This document shows positions 7,727 through 16,282 of a stretch of DNA of 48,188 nucleotides, piece after piece. Source of the DNA: Alphaproteobacteria bacterium (GTDB lineage Bacteria; Pseudomonadota; Alphaproteobacteria; TMED109). Below the pieces are notes generated by a model that was given only the letters and a program-made list of their open reading frames with translations, searched no databases and was not told the origin of the DNA. Positions within the stretch are counted from its first letter, which is position 1, and each line of letters begins with the position of its first letter. Made by a program: the position numbers and the translations under genes. The stretch lies in the NCBI GenBank assembly GCA_021296265.1, contig JAGWAT010000007.1, forward strand, positions 1 to 48,188, written 5' to 3'.

Positions 7727-9070
7727 TCAACTCCAGGGGAACGGACTGCTGCTTAGCGGGTGCAAGTTGCCCTCGGCGTAGCGACTGAAGCGGAAGGGTT
7801 CGAGCAGGGCCTGCTGTTCGCCCATGATCTCGTCCGCGACCAAGTGCCCCACGCCAATCATCTTGAAGCCGTGATTGCTGTCCGCAACCACGTAGACATT
7901 CTCGCAGAAGGTGTCGAACACCGGGAAACTGTCCGGCGTGAAACAGCCTAGGCCGCCGGACGGCTCTCTCTTGAACTTGCCGATCTGGCCGGAGAAGCGT
8001 TCCTGACAAAAGGCCAGGGCCGAGCACCACATGTGGGCGAAATCGGGGCCGACGACGAATTCCGGCGATTCCGGGCCGTAGGGATCGATCGCCACGTTGT
8101 CGGCCGGGGTCTTGACTTCATACGGCATGCCGCCGCCCTGGACGCCGCCGAAATGGAAATCCGGCTTGTAGTAAATGCCCCAGGGTTCCTCGGTGATGAC
8201 CGAACCATCGACATCCGAGCGCAGCGGCGCATCCGTGTCGACGTGAATCACCGGCGGCATGCCACCGTCATTGAGCTTCTGCAGGCCCGGGTCGACGCCG
8301 ATGACTCCCTCCTCCAGGCACCAGTAGCGCCACGTCGGGATGCCGTGGTGCATCGTCCCGTCGGGACCCCTGATCGACACCTCGCGTGGCAGATCGAGCA
8401 GGTCCCAGATAGTCTTGACCCACGGCCCGACGGCGACGACGACCTGATCGCACCGGATCGTCCCCCGGTCAGTCACGATCGCCGTCACAGCGCCAGATTG
8501 GTGGCCGCGCTCGAAACCGGTCACCGTCACCCCGGTGAGGACTCGGACGCCGCGAGCCTCGGCCCTGTCGGCCAGCCCGTAGATGGCGGCAGTGTTGTTG
8601 GCGTAGCCGCCTTTCCGTTCGTGCAGGATTGAGGTGATGCCCTCAGCCCGCCAGTCGTGCAGCAGGCCACGCATGTAAGCCTGGCAGTCCTTCGCGCCCT
8701 CGATGAACTCGGAGGGGTAGCCGATCTCCTTCTGCTGCTCGTAGATGCTGGTGACATCCTCGCGCATGGCCTCGTGGCTGACCTGCATGTAGCCGACCGG
8801 GTGATAGCTGAAGGCCTTCGGATCGGACTCCCAGACGGCGACGCTGTGCGCCATTAGCTCCCGCATTGCGGGCTGGAAATAATTGTTGCGCACCACACCG
8901 CAGGCGATGCCGCTGGCGCCGGCGGCGATGGCGGTTTTGTCGAGCACCAGGATGTCCGCACCATCGCCCTGGCCGGCCGCCTCCAGGCGCTCGGCCAGGC
9001 GCCATGCAGTGGAGAGGCCGTGGACTCCCGCCCCTATGACGGCATAGCGAACCTCTGTGGGAAAACTCAT
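7727..9070 (-). CDS. Stand-alone FAD-dependent amine oxidoreductase (SoxB-like DAO superfamily)
   Basis: The 447-aa flavoprotein has the N-terminal FAD motif YAVIGAGVHGLSTAWRLAE and a C-terminal VYVVADSNHGFKMIGVGHLVADEI block typical of sarcosine/dimethylglycine-oxidising DAO proteins. Unlike the tetrameric beta subunit at 3469, the covalent-flavin histidine is not conserved: the region reads GGYANNTAAIYG. ATG 9070 gives the family N-terminus; the frame to 9331 adds non-homologous sequence. No delta, alpha or gamma genes adjoin it, so it should pass electrons elsewhere. It is divergent from the second GlxA regulator. The substrate (dimethylglycine, sarcosine, dimethylamine or an N-methyl amino acid) cannot be read from sequence. 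Confidence 0.85.
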   Translation of the reverse strand: MSFPTEVRYAVIGAGVHGLSTAWRLAERLEAAGQGDGADILVLDKTAIAAGASGIACGVVRNNYFQPAMRELMAHSVAVWESDPKAFSYHPVGYMQVSHEAMREDVTSIYEQQKEIGYPSEFIEGAKDCQAYMRGLLHDWRAEGITSILHERKGGYANNTAAIYGLADRAEARGVRVLTGVTVTGFERGHQSGAVTAIVTDRGTIRCDQVVVAVGPWVKTIWDLLDLPREVSIRGPDGTMHHGIPTWRYWCLEEGVIGVDPGLQKLNDGGMPPVIHVDTDAPLRSDVDGSVITEEPWGIYYKPDFHFGGVQGGGMPYEVKTPADNVAIDPYGPESPEFVVGPDFAHMWCSALAFCQERFSGQIGKFKREPSGGLGCFTPDSFPVFDTFCENVYVVADSNHGFKMIGVGHLVADEIMGEQQALLEPFRFSRYAEGNLHPLSSSPFPWS

Positions 9071-9133
9071 GGGGAGGCCTCGTCGGACGAGATTGCAGAA
9101 GCGGAGTTCGGCCCATTCTGCGCACTTTGAATT

Positions 9134-9164
9134 GGCAGAAAAACAAACTATCCGACAGAAAAAG
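9134..9164 (+). promoter_or_regulatory. 20-bp-spaced direct repeat in the divergent FAD dehydrogenase / GlxA promoter
   Basis: GGCAGAAAAAC (9134-9144) and GACAGAAAAAG (9154-9164) match at 9 of 11 positions and are exactly two helical turns apart, as expected for an AraC-family dimer site. They lie in the 140-bp gap between divergent starts at 9070 and 9211, so the GlxA regulator next door is the natural binder. Confidence 0.5.
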
Positions 9165-9210
9165 TCATTATCCTGACGTTTACACGACTTTTCCCTGCAG
9201 ACCGTCGGCG

Positions 9211-10173
9211 ATGGAGAACCCGGTGCGCATCGAATTCGCCCTGGTACCCGGGTTCTCGCTGCTCGCGCTGTCTTGCGCCGTCGACGCCCTGCGCGCCGCC
9301 AACCTGGTCCTCGGCAGAACGGCCTACGCATGGCGCCTTACGGCCGACCTCGGGGACCCGCCCGCCGGCGACAGTGTGCCCTCTTCAAGCATGATCCGTC
9401 TCCCGGCGGCGCCGTTGGCGAACGGGAGCCCGGTCCCGGACCTGATGGCCGTTGTCGGCGGCGAACGGTCGCACGACTACGAGTCGGCAGAGCTTGCCGG
9501 ATCACTGACCCGCGCCGCAGGCCGCGGCGCGCAAATCGGATCGATCTCTGACGGCGCCTTCCCGGTCGCCGCCGCCGGACTGTTCGACGGCCACCGCTCG
9601 ACAATTCACTGGAAGTGCCTGGACGCTTACCGGGAGCGGTTTCCCGACCTTGATATCCGCACCTCGATCTTCGAGATCGACCGCGACCGGTTCAGCTGCG
9701 CCGGCGGCACCACCAGCCTGGACCTGATGCTGACTTTCGTGATGGAGACCCACGGCTCCGGGACCGCGTCCCTCGTGGCGGAAAACTACGTCCATGATCG
9801 GATCCGCGAAGCGGCGCAGGAGCAGCACGTAACTGCCGCCATTCGCATGGCCGGCCGGAACCGGCATGTGGCGGAAGCCGTCCTGCTCATGGAGCGGCAT
9901 CTGGAAGACCCGCTGCCCGTGGACCGGATCGCCGGCGCGCTTGGGATTTCGGCCCGGCAGCTCACCCGCCTGTTCCGAAGCCGGCTGGAGCGATCGCCGG
10001 GACAGTTCTATCTTGATCTGCGGGTTGACCGAGCCGCCAGCCTACTTCGGCAGACCAGCATGAGCGTGTCCGAAATCGCCGTCGGCTGTGGTTTCCATTC
10101 GGCATCCCATCTCGGCCGGTACCTTAAACGCCGCCACGGCACTACGCCGGGGCAGTGGCGGCGGAGACCCTAG
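9211..10173 (+). CDS. Second GlxA-family (DJ-1/PfpI plus AraC HTH) regulator
   Basis: The 320-aa product repeats the sensor-plus-AraC architecture of the gene at 4806. The sensor covers about 5-190, with CAGGTTSLDLMLTFV near its end, and the C-terminal HTH contains VDRIAGALGISARQLTRLFR and EIAVGCGFHSASHLGRYLKRRHG. The nucleophile elbow (GSISDGAF) again lacks Cys. ATG 9211 (MENPVRIEFALV) is preferred over 9127 because it aligns with the family N-terminus and leaves the repeat at 9134-9164 outside the gene. It probably controls the divergent FAD dehydrogenase and perhaps the downstream unknown gene. In Sinorhizobium glxA lies with glxBCD, as here. Confidence 0.87.
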   Translation: MENPVRIEFALVPGFSLLALSCAVDALRAANLVLGRTAYAWRLTADLGDPPAGDSVPSSSMIRLPAAPLANGSPVPDLMAVVGGERSHDYESAELAGSLTRAAGRGAQIGSISDGAFPVAAAGLFDGHRSTIHWKCLDAYRERFPDLDIRTSIFEIDRDRFSCAGGTTSLDLMLTFVMETHGSGTASLVAENYVHDRIREAAQEQHVTAAIRMAGRNRHVAEAVLLMERHLEDPLPVDRIAGALGISARQLTRLFRSRLERSPGQFYLDLRVDRAASLLRQTSMSVSEIAVGCGFHSASHLGRYLKRRHGTTPGQWRRRP

Positions 10174-10230
10174 TGTGCGCACTGCCGCCTTGCTGACGTT
10201 CCGGCCGGCAGACGAGACAGGTCGCGCGAA

Positions 10231-10791
10231 GTGACGCCGGAGACCCTCCGTCAACAATTTCTTCTATGGCAATGCCGCATCCGCCAGATCGCCATGCGAG
10301 CGGATGAAGGTCGCCCTTCCGAGGGCATGCGGCCCAAGATTCTATCGACTGACGACCGCATCCTGTCCGATGGCGTGATCGTCCTGCTGGTTCGCACCGA
10401 CCCGGCCGAGAGCACGGATTTCTTCCGGTTCCAGGTGCAGAAGAACCACGACCCCAACGAGGTCTACGAGAAAGGCCTGGCGTTCCTGCAATCGACGCAC
10501 TACCACCGCGCCAACCAGTTCTCGGACGAAATGACTGCCCTGTTCCTGCCGGAGTCCCGGCTGGCCACGCTGCTGATGGCGCTAGGGGCCTGCCGGCTGG
10601 AGTTCCGGCAATTCGGCCAGGCCTATCGCCTGCCGTGCGGCGTTCGCGAATTCACACCCGCCGAGCCGGCCTACCTGAACACGTTGTGGCATAACCGGCT
10701 GTTCAATACCCAGCTCTCCGACAATGTGCGGATTCTCGGCTTCCAGCCGGACTGGACGGCGGCCGCTCGCCAAATGCTCGAGGCGGGCTGA
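10231..10791 (+). CDS. Conserved-looking protein of unknown function next to glxA-type regulator
   Basis: The 186-aa product starts at GTG 10231, 57 nt after the regulator. It is soluble, with no signal or membrane segment. Blocks that look conserved include LWQCRIRQIAMR, GRPSEGMRP, TDFFRFQVQKNHDPNEVYEKGLAFLQ, SDEMTALF and LNTLWHNRLFN. No characterised domain is recognised and no catalytic motif is obvious. Its position between an amine regulator and the mgs operon suggests a role in methylamine metabolism. The ribosome site is weak, so an alternative internal start cannot be excluded. Confidence 0.75.
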   Translation: MTPETLRQQFLLWQCRIRQIAMRADEGRPSEGMRPKILSTDDRILSDGVIVLLVRTDPAESTDFFRFQVQKNHDPNEVYEKGLAFLQSTHYHRANQFSDEMTALFLPESRLATLLMALGACRLEFRQFGQAYRLPCGVREFTPAEPAYLNTLWHNRLFNTQLSDNVRILGFQPDWTAAARQMLEAG

Positions 10792-10914
10792 CCCGGTCCC
10801 GTCGGTGGCGCTTGTTCCGCGCGGATGAATTGGTTGTGGACGGGACGCCGATCCCTGCTGCCAGCCAATCCATCCCCGGCCGACCGGCAAAGAGACGAAT
10901 TCCGGCGGACAGAG

Positions 10915-11325
10915 TCAGAACTTTCGATAGGCCTTGTAGAGGTCGACCAACGGGTGATCAGGCGACATCTGGAACTTGACCAGCATTTCCCGCGCGATCA
11001 TGTCCCGATCCTGCTGATTGTCCGGCAGCTCCATCTCCTCGGGGATCGCGACCCAGCCATTGATGTTTCGGTCGAACACCGCGGCTTGGCCGTCGTCGTA
11101 GCCCATATGGACATCTTCCAGCCAGTTGAGGTCGTCCCAGCCCATGAATTCGAGGTAGTCCTTCAGGAACGGTGTCAGTCGGTCATAGTCCGGCAGGAGG
11201 TTGACATCGTAGCGGTAGCCAATGTGCTGCCCGATGTCCTGCTCGCGTTCCGTATCGATGCCACCACCCTTCAAGAAGTGGTCGACATCGTCGATCCGGG
11301 CGCCCTTGTATCCCGATCCGGGCAT
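10915..11325 (-). CDS. Small unknown protein, last gene of the gmaS-mgsABC operon
   Basis: The 136-aa product starts at ATG 11325, with AAGGGG a few nt upstream, and lies 16 nt after the mgsC-like stop. It is acidic, rich in Asp and Tyr (IDDVDHFLKGGGIDTERE, RYDVNLLPDYDRLTPFLKDYLEFMGWDD) and cysteine-free. The 163-aa longer frame from 11406 overlaps mgsC and is not preferred. No known family is recognised. Operon position implies a function with N-methylglutamate synthase, perhaps as an accessory subunit. Confidence 0.72.
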   Translation of the reverse strand: MPGSGYKGARIDDVDHFLKGGGIDTEREQDIGQHIGYRYDVNLLPDYDRLTPFLKDYLEFMGWDDLNWLEDVHMGYDDGQAAVFDRNINGWVAIPEEMELPDNQQDRDMIAREMLVKFQMSPDHPLVDLYKAYRKF

Positions 11326-11341
11326 GCTGTTCCCCTTCCGG

Positions 11342-12736
11342 CTAGATGTGGTGGTAGTCGTCGACGCCAACCGTGAAGTCAGTGCCGGCAAGCGGCACCT
11401 GCGCAATTGCAGAAGCCTCCATTGTCAGCGCGGCCAGATCTTCTGGCTCCAGGCTGTGGATGTCCGTCTTGCCGCAGGCGCGGGCCATCATCTGGGCTTC
11501 CAGGGTCAGCGTGTGCAGGAAGTTGTAAACGCGCTCGGCTGCCTCGTCCGGGTTGAGGCGCTTGCGTAACTCGGAATCCTGCGTCGCGACACCGACGGGG
11601 CAGCGGCCCGTGTGGCAGTGGTAGCACGCACCGGCAGGGACCCCCATCTCAGATGGAAAATCAGCTTCCGGAATGTCCTTGTTGCAGTTGAGCGCCATCA
11701 TCGCCGAGTGGCCGATCGCGATCGCGTCCGCGCCAAGGGCGATCGCCTTGGCCACATCGCCGCCGTTGCGGATGCCGCCGGCGTAGATCAGCGAAATCTC
11801 GCCCCGCTTACCCAAATCGTCGATGGCCCGGCGGGCTTGTCGGATTGCCGCCATGCCCGGAACGCCCGTGTCCTCGGTTGCCAGATGCGGACCGGCGCCG
11901 GTGCCGCCCTCCATGCCGTCGATATAGATCGAGTCGGGATCGCATTTCACCGCCATGCGGACATCGTCATAGACGCGCGCGGCGCCAAGCTTGAGCTGAA
12001 TCGGGATTCGCCAGTCAGTCGCTTCCCGGATCTCGAGGATCTTCAGCGCCAGATCGTCGGGCCCCAGCCAGTCGGGATGGCGGGCCGGGGAGCGCTGGTC
12101 GATACCAGCCGGCAACGAGCGCATCTCCGCGACCTGGTCGGTCACCTTTTGACCCATCAGATGACCGCCCAAGCCGACCTTGCATCCCTGGCCGATGAAG
12201 AACTCGCAGCCGTCCGCCAGCATGAGGTGGTGCGGATTGAAGCCATAGCGCGACTGGATGCATTGGTAGAACCACTTGGACGAGTAGCGCCGCTCGTCGG
12301 GGATCATGCCGCCTTCGCCGGAGCAGGTCGCGGTGCCGGCCATCGTGGCGCCGCGGGCAAGCGCGGTCTTGGCCTCGAAGGACAGTGCCCCGAAGCTCAT
12401 GCCCGTGATGTAGATCGGGATGTCGAGTTCCAGCGGGCGCTTGGCGCGCGGCCCGATCACCGTCCTGGTCTCGCATTTCTCGCGATAGCCCTCGATGACG
12501 AAGCGCGTCAGCGTGCCGGGCAGGAAGGTCAGGTCGTCCCAATGCGGGATTTTCTTGAACAGCGAAAATCCGCGCATGCGGTAGCGGCCAAGTTCGGATT
12601 TCACATGGATGTCATTGATGACTTCCGGCGTGAAAATCTGGCTCCTGCCCAGGACGTATTTTTCCTCGACTTCCAGCTTGGCGTGGGCGGCGCCACCCGG
12701 GTTCGGATCGTCCGGCATGTCGGTCTCTTTCTTCAT
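11342..12736 (-). CDS. mgsC: N-methylglutamate synthase FMN subunit (GltB-like, MgsC/GlxD)
   Basis: The 464-aa product is the FMN/iron-sulfur synthase domain of glutamate synthase as a separate protein. It shows the TIM-barrel FMN motifs IYIDGMEGGTGAGPH and YAGGIRNGGDVAKAIALGADA, and the cluster-binding CYHCHTGRCPVGV near residue 385. With MgsA and MgsB it forms N-methylglutamate from gamma-glutamylmethylamide and 2-oxoglutarate, or a related glutamate-synthase-like reaction in GlxBCD. ATG 12736 is used; ATG 12718 with an AAGAAAGAG site is a fair alternative. It follows mgsB by 29 nt and is cytoplasmic. Confidence 0.88.
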   Translation of the reverse strand: MKKETDMPDDPNPGGAAHAKLEVEEKYVLGRSQIFTPEVINDIHVKSELGRYRMRGFSLFKKIPHWDDLTFLPGTLTRFVIEGYREKCETRTVIGPRAKRPLELDIPIYITGMSFGALSFEAKTALARGATMAGTATCSGEGGMIPDERRYSSKWFYQCIQSRYGFNPHHLMLADGCEFFIGQGCKVGLGGHLMGQKVTDQVAEMRSLPAGIDQRSPARHPDWLGPDDLALKILEIREATDWRIPIQLKLGAARVYDDVRMAVKCDPDSIYIDGMEGGTGAGPHLATEDTGVPGMAAIRQARRAIDDLGKRGEISLIYAGGIRNGGDVAKAIALGADAIAIGHSAMMALNCNKDIPEADFPSEMGVPAGACYHCHTGRCPVGVATQDSELRKRLNPDEAAERVYNFLHTLTLEAQMMARACGKTDIHSLEPEDLAALTMEASAIAQVPLAGTDFTVGVDDYHHI

Positions 12737-12765
12737 ACCTCGCCGCAAGAGAAGGGAAGCGTGCC

Positions 12766-13608
12766 CTACAGGACCAGCTTCTTCTCCGTGGGTTCGAGAT
12801 TGTCGTAGCTCCAGAGCTGCTTGCCGGCGACGATCTTGGTGAAGTGATCCACGCCCTGCGCCGGCAGCAGTTCGTACATGTTCAACTTGCGGGTCAGCCA
12901 GCCGCGGTCGAGATCGGTCAGCTCCGCCTGGATGGCGTCCACGCCTAGGTCCCGTATGTCGCCGCCGACGTAGATCGTGCCGTCATACATCGAGTCGCCG
13001 AGATTCTTGCCCGCATTGCCACAGACCACGATGCGCCCACGCTGCATCATGAACCCCGAAAACGCGCCGGTATCGCCGCCGACGATGATGCTGCCGCCCT
13101 TCTGGTCGATTCCGGTCCGCGAGCCGACCGAGCCCCTGCACACCAAGTCGCCGCCGCGTAGCGCCGCGCCGAACGTGGAGCCCGCGTTCTCCTCGACGAC
13201 ACAGACGCCGGCCATCATGTTTTCGCCGAACGACCAGCCGACACGTCCGGAAACCCGGACGGTCGGGCCGTCCAGCAGCCCGCAGCCGAAATAGCCCAGA
13301 CTTCCCTCAACGACGATGTTCATCCGGTTCAGGATGCCCACGATCAACGAGTGCTTGGCACCCGGATTCCGGATCACGATGCTGCCGTGACCGGAGTCCA
13401 TCAGTTCCCGGATCCGCCGGTTGATCTCCGTCGGTTCCAGTTCGGCGCAATCGATCTCCGCGCGCCGGTTGAAGTCGACGTCCCGGGCGAAGTGGTAGGC
13501 AAAGCCGCCCTCGTTTTCGAGCGTGAACTTGGTCTTGATGTCCCGCCCGGTCAGAGATTCGGTGTGCATGCCCATCTGGGTGGAGGTGGACTCGCTCATG
13601 CCTGCCAT
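12766..13608 (-). CDS. mgsB: N-methylglutamate synthase GXGXG-domain subunit (MgsB/GlxC)
   Basis: The 280-aa product matches the C-terminal right-handed beta-helix (GXGXG) domain of GltB, with repeated turns such as GRVGWSFGENMMAG, GGDTGAFSGFMMQRG and GNAGKNLGDSMYDGTIYVGGD. In glutamate synthase this domain is structural, linking amidotransferase and FMN domains; here it is a separate subunit. GGAGG at 13620-13616 lies 7 nt before ATG 13608, so that start is kept; ATG 13599 would give an ATGA overlap with the upstream stop. It is translationally coupled to mgsA. Confidence 0.88.
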   Translation of the reverse strand: MAGMSESTSTQMGMHTESLTGRDIKTKFTLENEGGFAYHFARDVDFNRRAEIDCAELEPTEINRRIRELMDSGHGSIVIRNPGAKHSLIVGILNRMNIVVEGSLGYFGCGLLDGPTVRVSGRVGWSFGENMMAGVCVVEENAGSTFGAALRGGDLVCRGSVGSRTGIDQKGGSIIVGGDTGAFSGFMMQRGRIVVCGNAGKNLGDSMYDGTIYVGGDIRDLGVDAIQAELTDLDRGWLTRKLNMYELLPAQGVDHFTKIVAGKQLWSYDNLEPTEKKLVL

Positions 13609-14531
13609 ACCCGAACCTCCTCGTCGTAGGGATCGGACGTGTCGATCTCGTGGGGGAGGACGGCCCGGATGGCCACTTCCTCGGACGCCAGTGCGACCAT
13701 GTCGTCCGCCTCGTAGAGCACCATCGGTTTCGCGGCCATCGTGTCCTTGGCCATGCCCAGTTCATTCCTGGTCGTGATCAGGTAGGTGAACACGCCATCG
13801 ATCTCGTCGATGGACCGGCGGAGCGATTCCTCCAACGTCATGCCCTTCTCGAGATTCACCGCCGTGTAGACCGCCAGCAGCTCGGAATCGCAGTGACTGA
13901 CGAAGCGCTGTCCTTCCCGCTCGAGCTGCCGACGCATCAGCCAGTAGTTCGTGATCTGGCCGTTATGGACGACGGCGATGTCGTTGTAGGGATAAGCCCA
14001 GTAGGGGTGGGCCGAGCGGATGTCCACATCGGATTCGGTGGCCATCCGCGTATGGCCGATGCCGTGGGTGCCCTCGAACGTACTGAGACCGTAGGTCTCG
14101 GACACCGCCGCCGCGTCGCCGAGATCCTTGACCAGTTCCAGAGCATTGCCGATCGAGAGGATTTCTCCGCCCTCGACCTCCTCGACCTGGTCGGCAAGGC
14201 GCTTCAGGTCGCCGTCGAACGCGATCCGGGAACGAAGGGCGTACTCCGTCGGCTCGTCGAGCTCGAGAACATTGACGCCGAGCTCCTCCAGCACCGCACC
14301 GACCGCTGCCTTGCGCTCCTTGATCGCCCGATGGATCCGGGTTCCGCCGTCCAGATCCTCCTTCTCCGCAACCTTGTAGCGCATGACGTACTCGCTTGGC
14401 CCGGGTGCGCCGTACATGGCGAAACCGGTGGAATCCGGGCCACGGTGCCGGAGCGCCTGCAACATGGCAGTCATCTCTTCGCCGATCTTGCGAGCGCCGT
14501 CGCGATATATCAGTCCGGCAATGCCACACAT
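13596..14531 (-). CDS. mgsA: N-methylglutamate synthase glutaminase-type subunit (MgsA/GlxB)
   Basis: The 311-aa class-II glutamine amidotransferase begins MCGIAGLIY, so Cys2 is the N-terminal nucleophile. LQALRHRGPDSTGFAMYG, GIGHTRMATESD and AVVHNGQITNYWLMRRQL carry the usual glutamine-site residues. In MgsABC this subunit should cleave gamma-glutamylmethylamide (or glutamine) and channel methylamine (or ammonia) to the FMN subunit. An AAAGGAGTGA ribosome site precedes the ATG. It lies 65 nt after the gmaS-like ligase and overlaps mgsB by 13 nt. Confidence 0.9.
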   Translation of the reverse strand: MCGIAGLIYRDGARKIGEEMTAMLQALRHRGPDSTGFAMYGAPGPSEYVMRYKVAEKEDLDGGTRIHRAIKERKAAVGAVLEELGVNVLELDEPTEYALRSRIAFDGDLKRLADQVEEVEGGEILSIGNALELVKDLGDAAAVSETYGLSTFEGTHGIGHTRMATESDVDIRSAHPYWAYPYNDIAVVHNGQITNYWLMRRQLEREGQRFVSHCDSELLAVYTAVNLEKGMTLEESLRRSIDEIDGVFTYLITTRNELGMAKDTMAAKPMVLYEADDMVALASEEVAIRAVLPHEIDTSDPYDEEVRVWQA

Positions 14532-14596
14532 GGCTGATCACTCCTTTCAGGGAACGGAATCCCGGAGTCGGCGCGTGCGCCCCGCCGGGCTGTCCT

Positions 14597-16066
14597 CTAC
14601 GGCAGGCAGTCCAGATAGGTGTCGATGTCCCATTCGGTGGTCGTGTGCAGGAACCGCTCCCACTCGTCCCGCTTGTACTCGTCGTACAGGCGGTACATTT
14701 CGCCGGGCAGCGCGGACTTGATGACGTCGTCGCCGGCCAGCGCATCGAGGGCGGCGCCGAGCGTCATGGGCAGACGCCTGACCTGCTTGCCCGCTTCCAT
14801 CGCCTCATAGATGTTGCGGTTTTCCGGCGGACCGGGATCGATGTCGTTCCGGATGCCGTCATCGGCAGCCTTGAGAATGGCTCCGGCCATCAGGTGCGGG
14901 TTCACCATCGAATCCACCGACCGGTATTCGAAACGGCCCGGCGCCGACACGCGCAAGCCGGTAGTGCGGTTCTGGTAGCCCCAGTCGGCGAATACCGGTG
15001 CCCAGAATCCGGTATCCCAGAGCCGGCGGTAGGAGTTCACCGTCGAGGCGCCGATGGCGGTCAGTGCGGCCAGATGCTTGACGATACCGCCGACCACCTG
15101 CAGGCCGACCTTGCCCGGGAGCTGTGGATCGTCGGTATCCGGCATGAACGTGTTTTCGCCGCCCTTGCGGTACATGAAGTTCTCCTCCATGCCCGGCAGC
15201 GGATCGTTCTTCAACGGGTTCAACTGGTCCTGACCGCCGCGCCACAGGGAAATGTTGTGGTGGCAGCCGGAGGCCGACACCCCCATGAACGGCTTCGAGA
15301 GAAAGCAGGCAATGAGGTTGAACTCGCGAGCGACCTGTGCACAGATCTGGCGATAGGTGGTCAGTCGATCGGCTGTCCGCAGCGCATCGTCGAAGGTGAA
15401 GTTCAGCTCAAGCTGGCCCGGCGCGTCCTCGTGATCCCCCTGGATCATGTCAAGGCCCATGGCCCGGGAATACTCGATGACCCGCAGGTACACGGGGCGC
15501 AGGCTTTCGAATTGGTCGATGTGGTAGCAGTACGGGTTGGAGTAGCCGCCGTCGGGCTTGCCATCCTCGCCCTTCTTCAGCCACATCATCTCCGGTTCGG
15601 TGCCGTGGCGCAGATGCAGCCCGTCATGATCCGCCTGGAACTGCGTGTGGATGCGGCGCAGGTTGCCGCGGCAATCGGCGGTCAGGAAGGAGCCCGGGTT
15701 CTCGCGTTCCTCGCGATTGCGGAACAGCGTGCACCACACGCGACCGACCCGCTTGTCCCAGGGCAGCTGGCAGAAGGTCTCCGGCTCGGGGATGCCGACG
15801 AGTTCCTTCTCGTGCGGCCCGTACCCGAGATACTCGCCGTGTCGGTTCAGGAACAGGTTGACCGTGGCGCCATAGACGAGCTGGAAACCGCGCTCGGCGA
15901 TCGCCTCCCAGTGATCCGCCGGGATGCCCTTGCCGCAAATCCGACCGGTGACCGACACGAACTGGAGATAGAGGTACTCGATCCCCAACTCATCGATCTT
16001 GCTCCGCACCTGTCTGACCAGCTCATCCCGGCCTTCCTGCTGCACAAAGACTTCGATATCCGTCAT
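14597..16066 (-). CDS. gmaS: Glutamine-synthetase-family ligase, probable gamma-glutamylmethylamide synthetase
   Basis: The 489-aa product has the glutamine synthetase fold signatures: GTEPEMMWLK (155-164), GDHEDAPGQLELNF (210-223), SGCHHNISLW (266-275), STVNSYRRLW (341-350) and APGRFEYRSVDSMVNPHLMAG (375-395). Heading the mgsABC operon and close to amt and sox/mgd genes, it most likely joins glutamate and methylamine with ATP to make gamma-glutamylmethylamide. It is some 50 residues longer than the roughly 435-440 aa I expect for GmaS/GlnT, so it may be a distinct type III-like branch; ammonia as substrate is the alternative. It is divergent from gntR across a 296-bp gap with ACCAAT repeats. 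Confidence 0.78.
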   Translation of the reverse strand: MTDIEVFVQQEGRDELVRQVRSKIDELGIEYLYLQFVSVTGRICGKGIPADHWEAIAERGFQLVYGATVNLFLNRHGEYLGYGPHEKELVGIPEPETFCQLPWDKRVGRVWCTLFRNREERENPGSFLTADCRGNLRRIHTQFQADHDGLHLRHGTEPEMMWLKKGEDGKPDGGYSNPYCYHIDQFESLRPVYLRVIEYSRAMGLDMIQGDHEDAPGQLELNFTFDDALRTADRLTTYRQICAQVAREFNLIACFLSKPFMGVSASGCHHNISLWRGGQDQLNPLKNDPLPGMEENFMYRKGGENTFMPDTDDPQLPGKVGLQVVGGIVKHLAALTAIGASTVNSYRRLWDTGFWAPVFADWGYQNRTTGLRVSAPGRFEYRSVDSMVNPHLMAGAILKAADDGIRNDIDPGPPENRNIYEAMEAGKQVRRLPMTLGAALDALAGDDVIKSALPGEMYRLYDEYKRDEWERFLHTTTEWDIDTYLDCLP

Positions 16067-16128
16067 GTCGCCGTCCCTTTCTGGCGCACTGTCCCCACAC
16101 CGGCCACGTTCCTAACGCGGTCAACGTG

Positions 16129-16144
16129 ACCAATACGAACCATT
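16129..16144 (+). promoter_or_regulatory. ACCAAT/ACCATT 10-bp repeat upstream of the gmaS-like gene
   Basis: ACCAAT at 16129 and ACCATT at 16139 are exactly 10 bp apart, 63-78 bp upstream of the ligase start. On the ligase strand they read ATTGGT. They match the repeat family at amt, gntR, tmm and the importer. Confidence 0.5.
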
Positions 16145-16282
16145 CAGCTGGATCCGGCCAGATCATCCCGGTTGAAACGATTAGCGGCGAAAAATCAGGA
16201 ATCCGCGCTAAATCTGGCTTTCGGCGGGCGCGGCCGGACAACCCAGCTTGACTGAACGGGCGCTACTTTGCACAGTTGCTTG

